Source of the DNA: Duncaniella sp.
Lineage (GTDB): Bacteria; Bacteroidota; Bacteroidia; Bacteroidales; Muribaculaceae
Assembly: GCA_023664955.1 (NCBI GenBank)
Contig: JAMPEV010000001.1
Span: 475,827 to 519,453 of the forward strand
Reading direction: 5' to 3'
DNA length: 43,627 nucleotides
Shown here: piece by piece, positions 34,485 through 42,912 of the stretch
How positions within the stretch are numbered: the stretch's first letter is position 1
How the letters are laid out: each line of letters opens with the position of its first letter
Position numbers and translations under genes: made by a program
Notes under the pieces: generated by a model
Database searches by the model: none
What the model saw: the letters and a program-made list of their open reading frames with translations, nothing else
Told to the model about the DNA's origin: nothing

Positions 34485-36134
34485 ATGGAATGGTTAATTG
34501 ATTTGATCGGACCCGGTCACATGGAGCTGGCGAGCACGCTGGTGCTTTACTCTTTCGTGATAGCATCGGGCATCTTCCTCGGTAAGTTAAAAATCGGTGG
34601 CATCTCGCTTGGTGTCACTTTTGTGCTTTTCGTGGGAATTTTGATGGGTCACTTTGGCTATGTGGTGAACCCGGAAGTGCTAAAATTTGTAAGAGAATTC
34701 GGACTAATCCTCTTCATCTTCGCTATAGGTATGCAGGTGGGTCCCGGTTTCTTCTCGTCATTTAAAAAAGGTGGAGTGCTGCTCAACTTGTTGGCAGTGG
34801 CCATAATCCTGCTTAACGTCGGGATAGTGCTTGCGATATTTTTTATCGATGGTAACACGAGCATTTCAGCCCTTGTCGGAGTAATGTCAGGAGCTGTAAC
34901 CAATACGCCCGGTCTCGCGGCAGCTCAGCAGACAGTAGGCACCACAGATGCTATTAATACAATGGCCATGGGATATGCGGCAGCTTATCCACTTGGTGTG
35001 ATAGGCATCATCCTCTCAATGCTAATAGTCAAAGCGGTGTTTAAAATCAACACCGATGATGAAATTAAAGCCATCGAAGATGAAATTGAGGGTAGCCAAC
35101 AGAAGCCACTCATTCTATCCTTCGAGGTTACGAATAAGCTGATTGACGGTAAGTCACTTTATGAACTCCATCAGATACTTGATTGCGACTTCGTGGTATC
35201 GCGTCTAATGGGTGCTGACCAAAAGGTGGTGATTCCAACTTCTAAAACCATTCTTCACGAAGGAGATAAAATATATGTGGTGCTTGCACCCAACGACGAG
35301 ATGAAGTTCCAGGGAGTAATTGGCCACGAAATCGAAATGGACTGGGAAGAGGTGCAGAGCCAAGTATTCTCACGCCGCATTGTGGTAACCCAAAGCAAGT
35401 ACAATGGTATGCCGCTCGGAGCATTGCGTCTGCACACTGCATATTCTCTTAACTGCACACGCGTTAACCGTGCCGGAGTCGACCTCCTTGCATCGCCGTC
35501 ACTCCGCCTTCAGGTAGGCGACCGTCTCGTAGTTGTGGGTGACCTCAATGACATAGAGCGACTTAGTACACGTCTTGGTAACTCGATGAAACGTCTCAAT
35601 CAGCCTAATTTGATCACCATTTTCGTCGGAATCCTCTTCGGCATCATCGTGGGTTCAATCAATGTGGGTTTCGGCATGAAACTCGGTCTTGCTGGCGGTC
35701 CGCTCGTAGTTGCAATACTTCTGAGCCGTTTCGGCTATAAGTTCAAACTTGTCACATATACGTCATCGTCCGCATCGTTGCTTATGCGAGAACTGGGTAT
35801 ATGTCTGTTCCTTGCTTCTGTAGGAATCTCATCGGGAGCCGGATTTGCCGAGACAGTGTTCAATACTACCGGTATGTGGTGGGTAATCTGGGGTTTCATC
35901 ATCACATTCCTTCCTCTGCTCATCATCGGATGTGTGGCCCGCGGAGTTTATAAGATTAATTATCTGACCATCATGGGTCTTGTGTCAGGAGGTTGCACCG
36001 ATCCACCGGCACTTGCCTACGCTAACAACTCCACCGGCAGCGATGCTCCGGCGGTAGCTTATTCGACAGTCTACCCACTCACAATGTTCTTGCGAGTAGT
36101 AGCAGCCCAGGCATTAGTGCTATGTTTCATGTAA
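34485..36134 (+). CDS. AspT/YidE-like putative transporter with two TrkA-C (RCK) domains
   Basis: A 549-residue membrane protein in three parts: about five N-terminal helices (FAIGMQVGPGFFSSFKKGG, GAVTNTPGLAAAQQTVGTTDA), a central cytoplasmic region (about residues 200-370) with two RCK_C-like units (LYELHQILDCDFVVSRLM, then GALRLHTAYSLNCTRVNRAG and LQVGDRLVVVGD), and about five C-terminal helices repeating the first motif (LFLASVGISSGAGF, GCTDPPALAYANN). This is the aspartate:alanine exchanger family arrangement (PF06826 twice). The substrate is unknown; amino acid or dicarboxylate exchange would be typical. A strong terminator follows. Confidence 0.88.
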   Translation: MEWLIDLIGPGHMELASTLVLYSFVIASGIFLGKLKIGGISLGVTFVLFVGILMGHFGYVVNPEVLKFVREFGLILFIFAIGMQVGPGFFSSFKKGGVLLNLLAVAIILLNVGIVLAIFFIDGNTSISALVGVMSGAVTNTPGLAAAQQTVGTTDAINTMAMGYAAAYPLGVIGIILSMLIVKAVFKINTDDEIKAIEDEIEGSQQKPLILSFEVTNKLIDGKSLYELHQILDCDFVVSRLMGADQKVVIPTSKTILHEGDKIYVVLAPNDEMKFQGVIGHEIEMDWEEVQSQVFSRRIVVTQSKYNGMPLGALRLHTAYSLNCTRVNRAGVDLLASPSLRLQVGDRLVVVGDLNDIERLSTRLGNSMKRLNQPNLITIFVGILFGIIVGSINVGFGMKLGLAGGPLVVAILLSRFGYKFKLVTYTSSSASLLMRELGICLFLASVGISSGAGFAETVFNTTGMWWVIWGFIITFLPLLIIGCVARGVYKINYLTIMGLVSGGCTDPPALAYANNSTGSDAPAVAYSTVYPLTMFLRVVAAQALVLCFM

Positions 36135-36158
36135 TGTAATTAAGCAAAAAATACGAAA

Positions 36159-36199
36159 AGAGTGTGTCCAAAGCTTTAATTTGGGCACACTCTTAATTT
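36159..36199 (+). terminator. Intrinsic terminator
   Basis: A 15-bp stem with a single G-T pair (36159-36173 with 36181-36195, core GAGTGTG/CACACTC) and a 7-nt loop, followed by a short A/T-rich tail. Confidence 0.85.
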
Positions 36200-36238
36200 T
36201 ATTCACGTATTTAACAAATAGTAATCGGGATTTTTAGT

Positions 36239-36246
36239 ACCTTTGC
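36239..36246 (+). promoter_or_regulatory. prs promoter -7 box
   Basis: TACCTTTG followed by CACC; the leader is about 20 nt. There is no clear -33 TTG. Confidence 0.55.
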
Positions 36247-36273
36247 ACCAAAATTTTATCATTATCACAAATT

Positions 36274-37218
36274 ATGATTGATACCCTGCCACCAATCAAA
36301 GTTTTCTCCGGGACAAAGTCTCACTACATGGCCGAGGAAATATGCCGTGAATTAGGCTGTAACCTTGGTAAAATGAATATCCAATACTTTGCCGACGGCG
36401 AATTTGAAGTATCCTTCGAGGAATCGATTCGCGGTTGTGAAGTATATCTTGTCCAGTCAACCTTCCCTAACTCCGACAATCTTATGGAGCTATTGCTGAT
36501 GATTGACGCGGCAAAGCGCGCCTCAGCTGCCTCTATCATTGCCGTGATGCCCTACTTTGGGTGGGCACGCCAGGATCGCAAGGACAAGCCCCGCGTGTCA
36601 ATAGCCGCTAAGCTCGTAGCTGACCTGCTCACTACAGCCGGTGTGGACCGTGTAATCACCATGGATCTACATGCTGATCAGATTCAAGGCTTCTTCGACA
36701 TACCGGTTGACCACCTCTACGCATCATCGGTATTCATCCCATATATCCAGTCATTGAAGCTTGAAAACCTTGTGATAGCATCTCCTGACGTGGGTGGCGC
36801 TAAGAGAGCCAACAGTTACTCAAAATATCTCAACGTGCCACTGGTGCTTTGCCATAAGCAGCGTGCAAAAGCTAATGTGGTAGCTCAGATGACCGTGATC
36901 GGTGACGTTAAGGATAAAGATGTGATACTTATCGACGACATGGTGGACACCGCCGGTACCATCACCAAGGCCGCAGACCTGATGATGGCCAACGGGGCAC
37001 GTTCGGTCCGCGCACTCTGCTCACATGCTATAATGTCCGACCCCGCTTCCGAGCGCGTTGACAATTGCGCACTGACCGAGATGATGTTCACTAACTCAAT
37101 TCCATTTAACAAGAATTGTAAGAAGGCCACAATCCTCTCAGTAGCTCGTCTGTTTGCCGACACCATCCGTCGTGTACACACTCACGAATCAATCTCTTCT
37201 CAGTATCTCATTAAGTAA
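36274..37218 (+). CDS. prs: Ribose-phosphate pyrophosphokinase
   Basis: A 314-residue enzyme that makes PRPP from ribose 5-phosphate and ATP for nucleotide, His and Trp synthesis. IKVFSGTKSHYMAEEICRELG opens the fold, ADGEFEVSFEESIRG binds ribose, and ARQDRKDKPRVSIAAKLVADLL is the ATP loop. VITMDLHADQIQGFFDIPVDHLYA is the Prs signature, and the PRPP-binding motif is DVILIDDMVDTAGTITKAA. Length is normal. The S9 peptidase gene starts 13 nt after its stop, so the two may share a transcript. Confidence 0.97.
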   Translation: MIDTLPPIKVFSGTKSHYMAEEICRELGCNLGKMNIQYFADGEFEVSFEESIRGCEVYLVQSTFPNSDNLMELLLMIDAAKRASAASIIAVMPYFGWARQDRKDKPRVSIAAKLVADLLTTAGVDRVITMDLHADQIQGFFDIPVDHLYASSVFIPYIQSLKLENLVIASPDVGGAKRANSYSKYLNVPLVLCHKQRAKANVVAQMTVIGDVKDKDVILIDDMVDTAGTITKAADLMMANGARSVRALCSHAIMSDPASERVDNCALTEMMFTNSIPFNKNCKKATILSVARLFADTIRRVHTHESISSQYLIK

Positions 37219-37231
37219 ACTTGCATAGAAT

Positions 37232-39388
37232 ATGAAATTCAAAGCTATCATGGCCTCAGCAGCAGTTGCCGGTACGCTTGCCGCCTGTCAATCAGCAGGT
37301 CAGAAGGATGCCGACATAATCGATAAGCCCGAGTATACGACCACTGACGGAGTGTTTAATATCGATGCACTTGAGGCATTGGGCCGCGTATCCTCAATCC
37401 AGGTATCGCCGGAGGCTCAGAAGGTGCTTTTCGGTATCTCCTACGAAAGTGTGGCGAAGAACAAGAGCAACAATGACCTCTACACCATGGACTTCAATGG
37501 CGAGAACCTCCAGCGTATCACAAAAACGGCATCCTCAGAAGGCAACTTCGTGTGGATCAACAATGGCGAGAAAATTGCCTTCATATATCCAGCCAACGGA
37601 GTACCGCAAGTATGGGTGATGAATGCTGACGGTTCAGGTCGCAAACAGATTACTGATGTCGAGGCTGGTGTTCAAGGATTTGTTTTCTCACCCGATGAGA
37701 AGCGGATAGTGCTGATTTCCACGCTCAAATATTCACGCAATGCCAAGGATTTGTATCCCGATCTCCCCGATGCGACAGGTCGTGTGATAGACGACATTAT
37801 GTATAAACATTGGGACGAGTGGGTAACTGAAATACCTCATCCTTTCATCGGCGAATTCGATGGCTCAAAGGTTACAAATGTTGTTGACATCATGGCCGAT
37901 GAACCACGATACGAATCCCCGATGAAACCATTCGGCGGTATCGAGTCATTTGCATGGTCGCCTGACAGCAGGTCACTTATATACGTGTCGCGCAAAAAGG
38001 ATGGAATGGACTATGCTATCTCCACCAATTCCGACCTCTATCAATATAACCTCGAGGATAAGAGTACTAAGAACCTCACCGAAGGCATGATGGGTTACGA
38101 TACCAATCCGGCATATTCACCCGACGGTAAGTATGTGGCATGGCTCTCGATGGAGCATGACGGATATGAAAGTGACAAGAACCGTATTTTCATTCTCGAT
38201 ACTTCTACCGGTGAAAAGACTGATCTCACTGCCAATTGGGACTACACAGTTGATGCAATTTCATGGGCACCAGACAGCCGTTCAATCTACTTCCTTGCCT
38301 ATCGCGATGGTGTGAAGCCGATTTTCAATATGGCACTTGACGGAACCGTAAGCGTAATTGCCCAGGGTGAATGTGATTATGATGCAGTTGCTCCGCTTGC
38401 TGATGGGACAGTTATTGCTACCCGCCACTCCATGCTCTATCCTAATGAAATATTCAAGGTGGAAAATGGCGGTGAAGTTAAGCAGATTTCTAATGTCAAC
38501 ACAGAGCTTCTCGCATCGCTCAAGATGCCAAAGGTGGAAAGAAATATGGTACCGACCACTGATGGTAAGCAGATGCTTGTATGGGCTGTTTATCCACAAG
38601 ATTTTGATAGTACAAAGACATATCCCGCAATACTTTATTGTCAGGGGGGTCCGCAGTCGGCCGTAAGCCAGTTCTGGAGCTATCGTTGGAATCTCGCGCT
38701 GATGGCTGCTAACGGATACATTGTAATCGCGCCTAACCGACGAGGCCTGCCTGGTTTTGGTACTGAATGGAACGCACAGATTTCGGGTGATTATGGAGGC
38801 CAGAACATGCGAGATTACTTGAGTGCAGTTGATTATATGAAGCAGTTCCCGTTTATTGATGGTAGCCGCATCGGTGCCACAGGTGCAAGTTATGGCGGTT
38901 TTTCAATTTACTGGCTTGCCGGTAATCATGAAAAACGTTTTGCTGCTCTCCTTGCTCATGCCGGAATCTTTAACATGGAGGCCCAATATCTTGAAACAGA
39001 AGAGATGTGGTTTGCCAACTGGGATATGGGGGGCGGAGCTGTCAATGCGCCGGCCAACAGTGCGGATGACCCGACCTACGGTGCATTCTGGCGCAAGGAT
39101 AACCCCATAGCACAGCGTACATTTGCACTTTCACCACACCGCTTTGTGGACAAATGGGATACCCCGATTATGATTTCACATGGCGAATATGACTATCGCA
39201 TTCTTTCCTCACAGGGTCAGATGGCATTTAATGCCGCAAAACTTCGGGGCATACCTGCGGAAATGGTAATCTTCCCCGATGAGAATCACTGGATACTCAA
39301 GCCTCAGAACGCTATAATGTGGCAGCGTCTATTCTTCCGGTGGTTCGACCGCTGGTTGAAACCGCAAGCAGCAGAGGAAACAAAGTAA
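37232..39388 (+). CDS. S9 family (prolyl oligopeptidase-type) peptidase lipoprotein
   Basis: A 718-residue serine peptidase. The N-terminus is a lipoprotein signal peptide (MKFKAIMASAAVAGTLAACQ, Cys19). A WD-like beta-propeller follows (ISYESVAKNKSNNDLYTMDF, FAWSPDSRSLIYVSRK, PAYSPDGKYVAWL). The catalytic alpha/beta hydrolase domain has Ser553 in GATGASYGGFSIYW, Asp in HGEYDYRILSSQG and His in PDENHWIL. It probably trims peptides in the periplasm or at the cell surface, like other DPP-type enzymes of the phylum. It has moderate codon bias and sits just behind prs. Confidence 0.92.
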   Translation: MKFKAIMASAAVAGTLAACQSAGQKDADIIDKPEYTTTDGVFNIDALEALGRVSSIQVSPEAQKVLFGISYESVAKNKSNNDLYTMDFNGENLQRITKTASSEGNFVWINNGEKIAFIYPANGVPQVWVMNADGSGRKQITDVEAGVQGFVFSPDEKRIVLISTLKYSRNAKDLYPDLPDATGRVIDDIMYKHWDEWVTEIPHPFIGEFDGSKVTNVVDIMADEPRYESPMKPFGGIESFAWSPDSRSLIYVSRKKDGMDYAISTNSDLYQYNLEDKSTKNLTEGMMGYDTNPAYSPDGKYVAWLSMEHDGYESDKNRIFILDTSTGEKTDLTANWDYTVDAISWAPDSRSIYFLAYRDGVKPIFNMALDGTVSVIAQGECDYDAVAPLADGTVIATRHSMLYPNEIFKVENGGEVKQISNVNTELLASLKMPKVERNMVPTTDGKQMLVWAVYPQDFDSTKTYPAILYCQGGPQSAVSQFWSYRWNLALMAANGYIVIAPNRRGLPGFGTEWNAQISGDYGGQNMRDYLSAVDYMKQFPFIDGSRIGATGASYGGFSIYWLAGNHEKRFAALLAHAGIFNMEAQYLETEEMWFANWDMGGGAVNAPANSADDPTYGAFWRKDNPIAQRTFALSPHRFVDKWDTPIMISHGEYDYRILSSQGQMAFNAAKLRGIPAEMVIFPDENHWILKPQNAIMWQRLFFRWFDRWLKPQAAEETK

Positions 39389-39414
39389 AATAATACGTTT
39401 TATAGATAATTGTT

Positions 39415-39449
39415 GCGACGCACCATGGTGCGTCCTCTCCAATCCGGGC
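39415..39449 (+). repeat. Dispersed intergenic repeat, copy E
   Basis: GCGACGCACCATGGTGCGTC, then CTCTCCAATCCGGGC. The palindromic core is perfect over 18 bases. The right end of the family is missing; a 20-bp hairpin begins immediately in its place. It lies 26 nt behind the S9 peptidase, in gene orientation. Confidence 0.8.
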
Positions 39450-39492
39450 ACCCATTTCCTCATCACCGCTCCGCGGTGATGAGGAAATGGGT
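39450..39492. terminator. Perfect 20-bp hairpin between converging genes
   Basis: A 20-bp perfect stem (39450-39469 with 39473-39492) closes on a 3-nt loop, with CACCGC/GCGGTG nearest the loop. It abuts repeat copy E and lies between the S9 peptidase (+) and DUF695 (-) genes. There is no T-run, so termination by this hairpin is likely but not certain. Confidence 0.65.
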
Positions 39493-39497
39493 TATCA

Positions 39498-39971
39498 TTA
39501 TTTAATTTCCGCTTCCGACATTTCGGCATATTCCTCCCAACCGGGGTCATTTTCAGTATAAATAGTGAGTGGCAATAGAGGAAAATCCGCGAGAGTTTCA
39601 TTGAGTTTACGCCCGAAGATATGAGTGCTAAGGGTATAGAATATCCAATCCCTTTGATTATCCCCGGTGAAAATACCAGTCAACACAGCAACGGGATCCC
39701 TGTGAAACTCTTTCTGGAGAGCGTCCTGAACCTTCTCCATCAGTTCGGCGGTCTGTAAATCGGGCATCCCAGTGGAATCACCCTCATATTTCCATGTCAC
39801 CTCTACCCTGACACTGAAGCGAGGGTTACTGCGAAACGATTCCACATCTTTCCTCCCGGTCACCATAATAAGTCGTCCCGACTCGCTTTCGGTTGGTGAA
39901 GTCCACCAACTACCCCTTTCTACGGATACTTCACTACTGTTTGGGTTATTATTCTTCTTCATCATCTTCAA
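39498..39971 (-). CDS. DUF695-like protein
   Basis: A 157-residue soluble protein without signal peptide. SWWTSPTESESGRLIMVTGR, the RFSVRVEVTWKY strand, LQTAELMEKVQDALQKEF, and VLTGIFTGDNQRDWIFYT match my memory of DUF695 (PF05117), whose function is unknown. The first 23 nt overlap the end of the upstream DUF6155-like gene in another frame, so the two are translationally coupled. A start at 39965 (the second Met pair) is also possible. Confidence 0.65.
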   Translation of the reverse strand: MKMMKKNNNPNSSEVSVERGSWWTSPTESESGRLIMVTGRKDVESFRSNPRFSVRVEVTWKYEGDSTGMPDLQTAELMEKVQDALQKEFHRDPVAVLTGIFTGDNQRDWIFYTLSTHIFGRKLNETLADFPLLPLTIYTENDPGWEEYAEMSEAEIK

Positions 39972-40482
39972 AATGATTTAGTGTATAAAGTAGATATTTC
40001 TTTAGCTGATTCTTAAAAAAGATGCGATCTCTCATCGATTCAATCGACTTCCTAAACTGCCGTTCATAGTCATCAAGCAGCCCCCGCTTTTTCATAAACA
40101 TCAAAGTCTCCCTGAAAAACTTGTCAACCGCCTCTTCCACACTCGCTTGGAGAGATGTTTCAGAACCCAGTTTACAGAACTCTAATACTATATAAGCCCT
40201 CAGTTCAGCTATCGCCTCATCCCCCGGCTCGAGAATAGAAAACTTTTTAAGCATTGCCCTAATTTTAGGCATACGAGGATGATGATTATGGCGAGTATAT
40301 CGGTGTATTTCCTTGAGTATAGGCTTCTTATACTCATCAATTTTAGCTGATATATCGGGATTAGCGAAAAAATCAAGCAACTCCTTCGCCTCCTTACTCT
40401 TGGAATACACGTCAATGATAAGCTCCTTGAGCTCCGATGCCTCAAATCCCGCAATCGCCTTCCGTACAGTAGCTTTGCTCAT
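39949..40482 (-). CDS. DUF6155-like protein
   Basis: A 177-residue, helix-rich, charged cytoplasmic protein. MSKATVRKAIAGFEASELKELIIDVYSKSKEAKELLDFF followed by YKKPILKEIHRY and a long C-terminal helix-rich part resembles DUF6155 (recall, unsearched), a Bacteroidota family without known role. It ends in an acidic tail HFEDDEEE. It heads a two-gene transcript with DUF695 from a -7 box at 40609-40616. Confidence 0.65.
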   Translation of the reverse strand: MSKATVRKAIAGFEASELKELIIDVYSKSKEAKELLDFFANPDISAKIDEYKKPILKEIHRYTRHNHHPRMPKIRAMLKKFSILEPGDEAIAELRAYIVLEFCKLGSETSLQASVEEAVDKFFRETLMFMKKRGLLDDYERQFRKSIESMRDRIFFKNQLKKYLLYTLNHFEDDEEE

Positions 40483-40608
40483 TTAGATGAATATGACTAA
40501 ATACTAACTTGTTAACAACTCATGGCGCAAATGGTTGGAGGGAGCGTGACCCTGTTGCAAAAGACCGCATATCCCAACAATCACAAGAAATGGCACCAAT
40601 CCTCCATA

Positions 40609-40616
40609 CAAAGGTA
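40609..40616 (-). promoter_or_regulatory. Promoter -7 box for DUF6155-DUF695
   Basis: Minus strand TACCTTTG, with a leader of about 120 nt to 40482. It is directly downstream of the serpin terminator, so the two transcripts are separate. Confidence 0.5.
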
Positions 40617-40620
40617 TACA

Positions 40621-40680
40621 AAAATCACCTAATCCATGCCACTTACCCGAACAAAATTCCGAAAGTGGTGGGGTTAGGTG
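40621..40680 (-). terminator. Terminator of the C10-like/serpin operon
   Basis: On the minus strand two helices, 10 bp (40671-40680 with 40626-40635, one G-T) and 6 bp (40663-40668 with 40639-40644), are separated by a small internal loop. TTTTT follows (40625-40621). Confidence 0.75.
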
Positions 40681-40716
40681 TTAATCCGTTGGAAGTAATC
40701 TCGATTACATAACCAA

Positions 40717-41970
40717 TCAGAGTTCCTCAACTTTTCCTGCACATATAATCGCTCCTGTACTGAACTCTTCTATTAAAAATATAAATGGGCGATTAATATG
40801 AATGTATTCTATATGTGAGGGAATAAAACTCGAAAGATCATTAACAATGCTTGTCGTTGATGCGAAAATAGCCCCTGACTCATCAACCTCAATCGAACTG
40901 CTTTGCCCAATCTTCAAACTCTCAATCTTACTGTCAGTCATATTGTTCAGATTAGGTGCTGCACAACTCAATCCCAGACCTTGTAATGCATCATTAAGGT
41001 CCGGTTCATACTTTATGTTAAATTTGGGCAACGAAAATTTCACTTCTAATTCACGAGACGTGTTTTTAAGGGCACACCATCTATTAAAATCGAATTCTCG
41101 AATTATATCATTGATGTCGTAGCCTTCATCTGCCATGATTACAAACATTGAAAAGGCCCTATTCCCATATTTCAGCTCAAGCATTGTGGTGTTGTCATCA
41201 CCCCCAACTCTTGTTATCATATAATCCATACGATTCATTGTCGGCACTTTAACCTCTCTCACACCCTTATTAAAAAAGGTCATCGCTTTTGTATCCTTTT
41301 CGTCCAAAGAAAATCTCCACGTTCCTTTAAAATAAGTTGCATCAAGAAGAACGAAATTAGTCCACCCGGAAATATCATTTGAATTGAAATAATTCACTAT
41401 TTTACCCTTTGTCGATTCTTTAATCCAATTGTTAATTTCGTCAACCGTTTTGACAGATGACATATCCACTTGCTTTGAACGGGCATTATAATTCGACCCT
41501 ATCAAATCCAAATAGTGTTGCTTAACCGGGAAGTTCTTGTCATACCATAAGGAATTTGAAATCTTGAGCTCCGTTTTCTTATCAGCGACCCTCAAAGCGT
41601 CATAAAGATAACGGTTCAAATTGGTAAGTTCCTCAATCGATGATTCGTTGTCGAGGTGAAGAATTTTAAGAATAGATTCAAGTGTACCATCTGTGGCGCC
41701 ACATGCGAGCATGGAAAGATTTCTTGCCATACTCAGTGGTGAAATCACAAAATTAGATTTTCCTTCCAATGCAGCCTGCTCATTCACGACCTTAAGGATG
41801 TCAAAAGAAAATTTCATCTCATTATCAATGAGATCCTTTTGGGCACGTGACAAAGGGATTTCCTCACGTCCTATCTCATCGATTTCAGGTTCATTGTCTG
41901 ACGATGTGCAACTACACATTGTAATAGCAAAGACAACAGCACATTTGATTAAGCACTGTGTTGTTTTCAT
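40717..41970 (-). CDS. Serpin-family lipoprotein
   Basis: A 417-residue serine/cysteine-protease inhibitor fold. The start MKTTQCLIKCAVVFAITMCSC gives a lipoprotein signal with Cys21; the longer open frame to 42051 would overlap the upstream gene and lack a signal. The serpin core is clear: SNFVISPLSMARNLSMLACGATDGTLE, NSLWYDKNF, INNWIKESTKGKIVNYF, ATYFKGTW, and NRPFIFLIEEFSTGAIICAGKV. The hinge is IEVDESGAIFASTTSI: the P12 position is Phe where inhibitory serpins have Ala or another small residue. P1 cannot be assigned. It lies 25 nt behind the C10-protease-like gene. Inhibition is therefore uncertain. Confidence 0.88.
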   Translation of the reverse strand: MKTTQCLIKCAVVFAITMCSCTSSDNEPEIDEIGREEIPLSRAQKDLIDNEMKFSFDILKVVNEQAALEGKSNFVISPLSMARNLSMLACGATDGTLESILKILHLDNESSIEELTNLNRYLYDALRVADKKTELKISNSLWYDKNFPVKQHYLDLIGSNYNARSKQVDMSSVKTVDEINNWIKESTKGKIVNYFNSNDISGWTNFVLLDATYFKGTWRFSLDEKDTKAMTFFNKGVREVKVPTMNRMDYMITRVGGDDNTTMLELKYGNRAFSMFVIMADEGYDINDIIREFDFNRWCALKNTSRELEVKFSLPKFNIKYEPDLNDALQGLGLSCAAPNLNNMTDSKIESLKIGQSSSIEVDESGAIFASTTSIVNDLSSFIPSHIEYIHINRPFIFLIEEFSTGAIICAGKVEEL

Positions 41971-41995
41971 AACTGATTTATTAATTTTAGATTGG

Positions 41996-42709
41996 TTATA
42001 ATATATTATACATCTTAGCAGTTGACCTGTCATAAACAGTATCAAGCACATTCCATTCCATACACCACGGATCTATTTTGTAATTGTCACAGTAGCCGCT
42101 TTGCCCCCAATTCATTTGGTAAAATGTTTTTGTAGAAACGACCTCTTCAACGATAATTTCGCCAAATAAGTTTTTTAGCTCATCAATTGATATATCTGCT
42201 GGTATATCAGGCCACTCCGCATCTTCCGGATAAATCGTTGTGGTGTAATAGTTGTAGAATTTTGTCCGTTCTGATTCAAAATAATCTATGAGGAAAGTAT
42301 GACCACTTTTATCACCAGGATAATGATATATCCATGAAACCACAGGATGTCCTTTCCTTAAAACGCTTTTTACATCCTCTGAATTGAGATTTTTAATCTC
42401 TATGTCAAGTTGTGTTTGACTATTAAAGAATTCCATGCTGTTTTTGGATATTGTGTTAGAACTAGAGCCATCACTTTTACCATCATTGCCATAATAGATT
42501 TTCCCATATTTCATTTTTAATGATACTCCGATATATCCCAAAAAGATAGCAGTAGGTCTCATATAGTCCGGTTGTCCACATCTATCAGGATAAGAATTAA
42601 ATGTCATAGATTCAAATTCATTATAAGGCTCGTCCAAAATCGCATTCTGTGAACATGAAGCGAATATGAAAGCAAACAAGAAGAATAAAGGATGAATTTT
42701 GTAAATCAT
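41996..42709 (-). CDS. C10 (streptopain)-like lipoprotein lacking the catalytic-Cys segment
   Basis: A 237-residue protein with a lipoprotein signal peptide (FLFAFIFASCS, Cys19). It then passes almost directly into the second half of a C10 peptidase: TAIFLGYIGVSLKMKYG, a Ser-rich loop, HPVVSWIYHY, SGHTFLIDYF with the catalytic-type His137, and FYQMNWGQSGYCDNY with Asn200-Trp201. The nucleophile block of the family (GC-x-ATA-x-x-Q) and the propeptide are absent. Cys44 is in another context, and the usual GWG reads GQS. It is most likely a pseudo-protease or an internally deleted remnant. It is first in an operon with the serpin. Confidence 0.75.
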   Translation of the reverse strand: MIYKIHPLFFLFAFIFASCSQNAILDEPYNEFESMTFNSYPDRCGQPDYMRPTAIFLGYIGVSLKMKYGKIYYGNDGKSDGSSSNTISKNSMEFFNSQTQLDIEIKNLNSEDVKSVLRKGHPVVSWIYHYPGDKSGHTFLIDYFESERTKFYNYYTTTIYPEDAEWPDIPADISIDELKNLFGEIIVEEVVSTKTFYQMNWGQSGYCDNYKIDPWCMEWNVLDTVYDRSTAKMYNIL

Positions 42710-42731
42710 AAGAATTTATTTGTAAATTATG

Positions 42732-42763
42732 CAAATTTAATACACAATAACAACCATATCAAA
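42732..42763 (-). promoter_or_regulatory. Promoter of the C10-like/serpin operon (TTTG, 20 nt, TAAATTTG)
   Basis: On the minus strand TTTG (42763-42760), a 20-nt spacer, and TAAATTTG (42739-42732). The leader to 42709 is short, about 16-20 nt. Confidence 0.8.
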
Positions 42764-42876
42764 TTAATTTAGTTAAAAAACACAAACACACTATAAGTCT
42801 CACTTCATTCTCACTTCATAATCTTCTATTTCTGATATATTTGACTTTTTCGCTCTCTTTCGCTCTAATCCCCCCT

Positions 42877-42884
42877 TATCTTTG
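42877..42884 (+). promoter_or_regulatory. Promoter -7 box for the right-edge gene
   Basis: TATCTTTG followed by CATC fits TAnnTTTG, with a leader of about 20 nt. A short direct repeat TTTCGCTCT (42849-42857 region, twice) lies in the -33 area, and no correctly spaced TTG is seen. Confidence 0.55.
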
Positions 42885-42912
42885 CATCAAAAATCCAATC
42901 CCCCTCGAAGCT

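Noticed and set aside
41971-42051. An upstream start (42051) for the serpin
   Set aside because: It overlaps the previous gene and adds 27 residues ahead of a proper lipoprotein signal.
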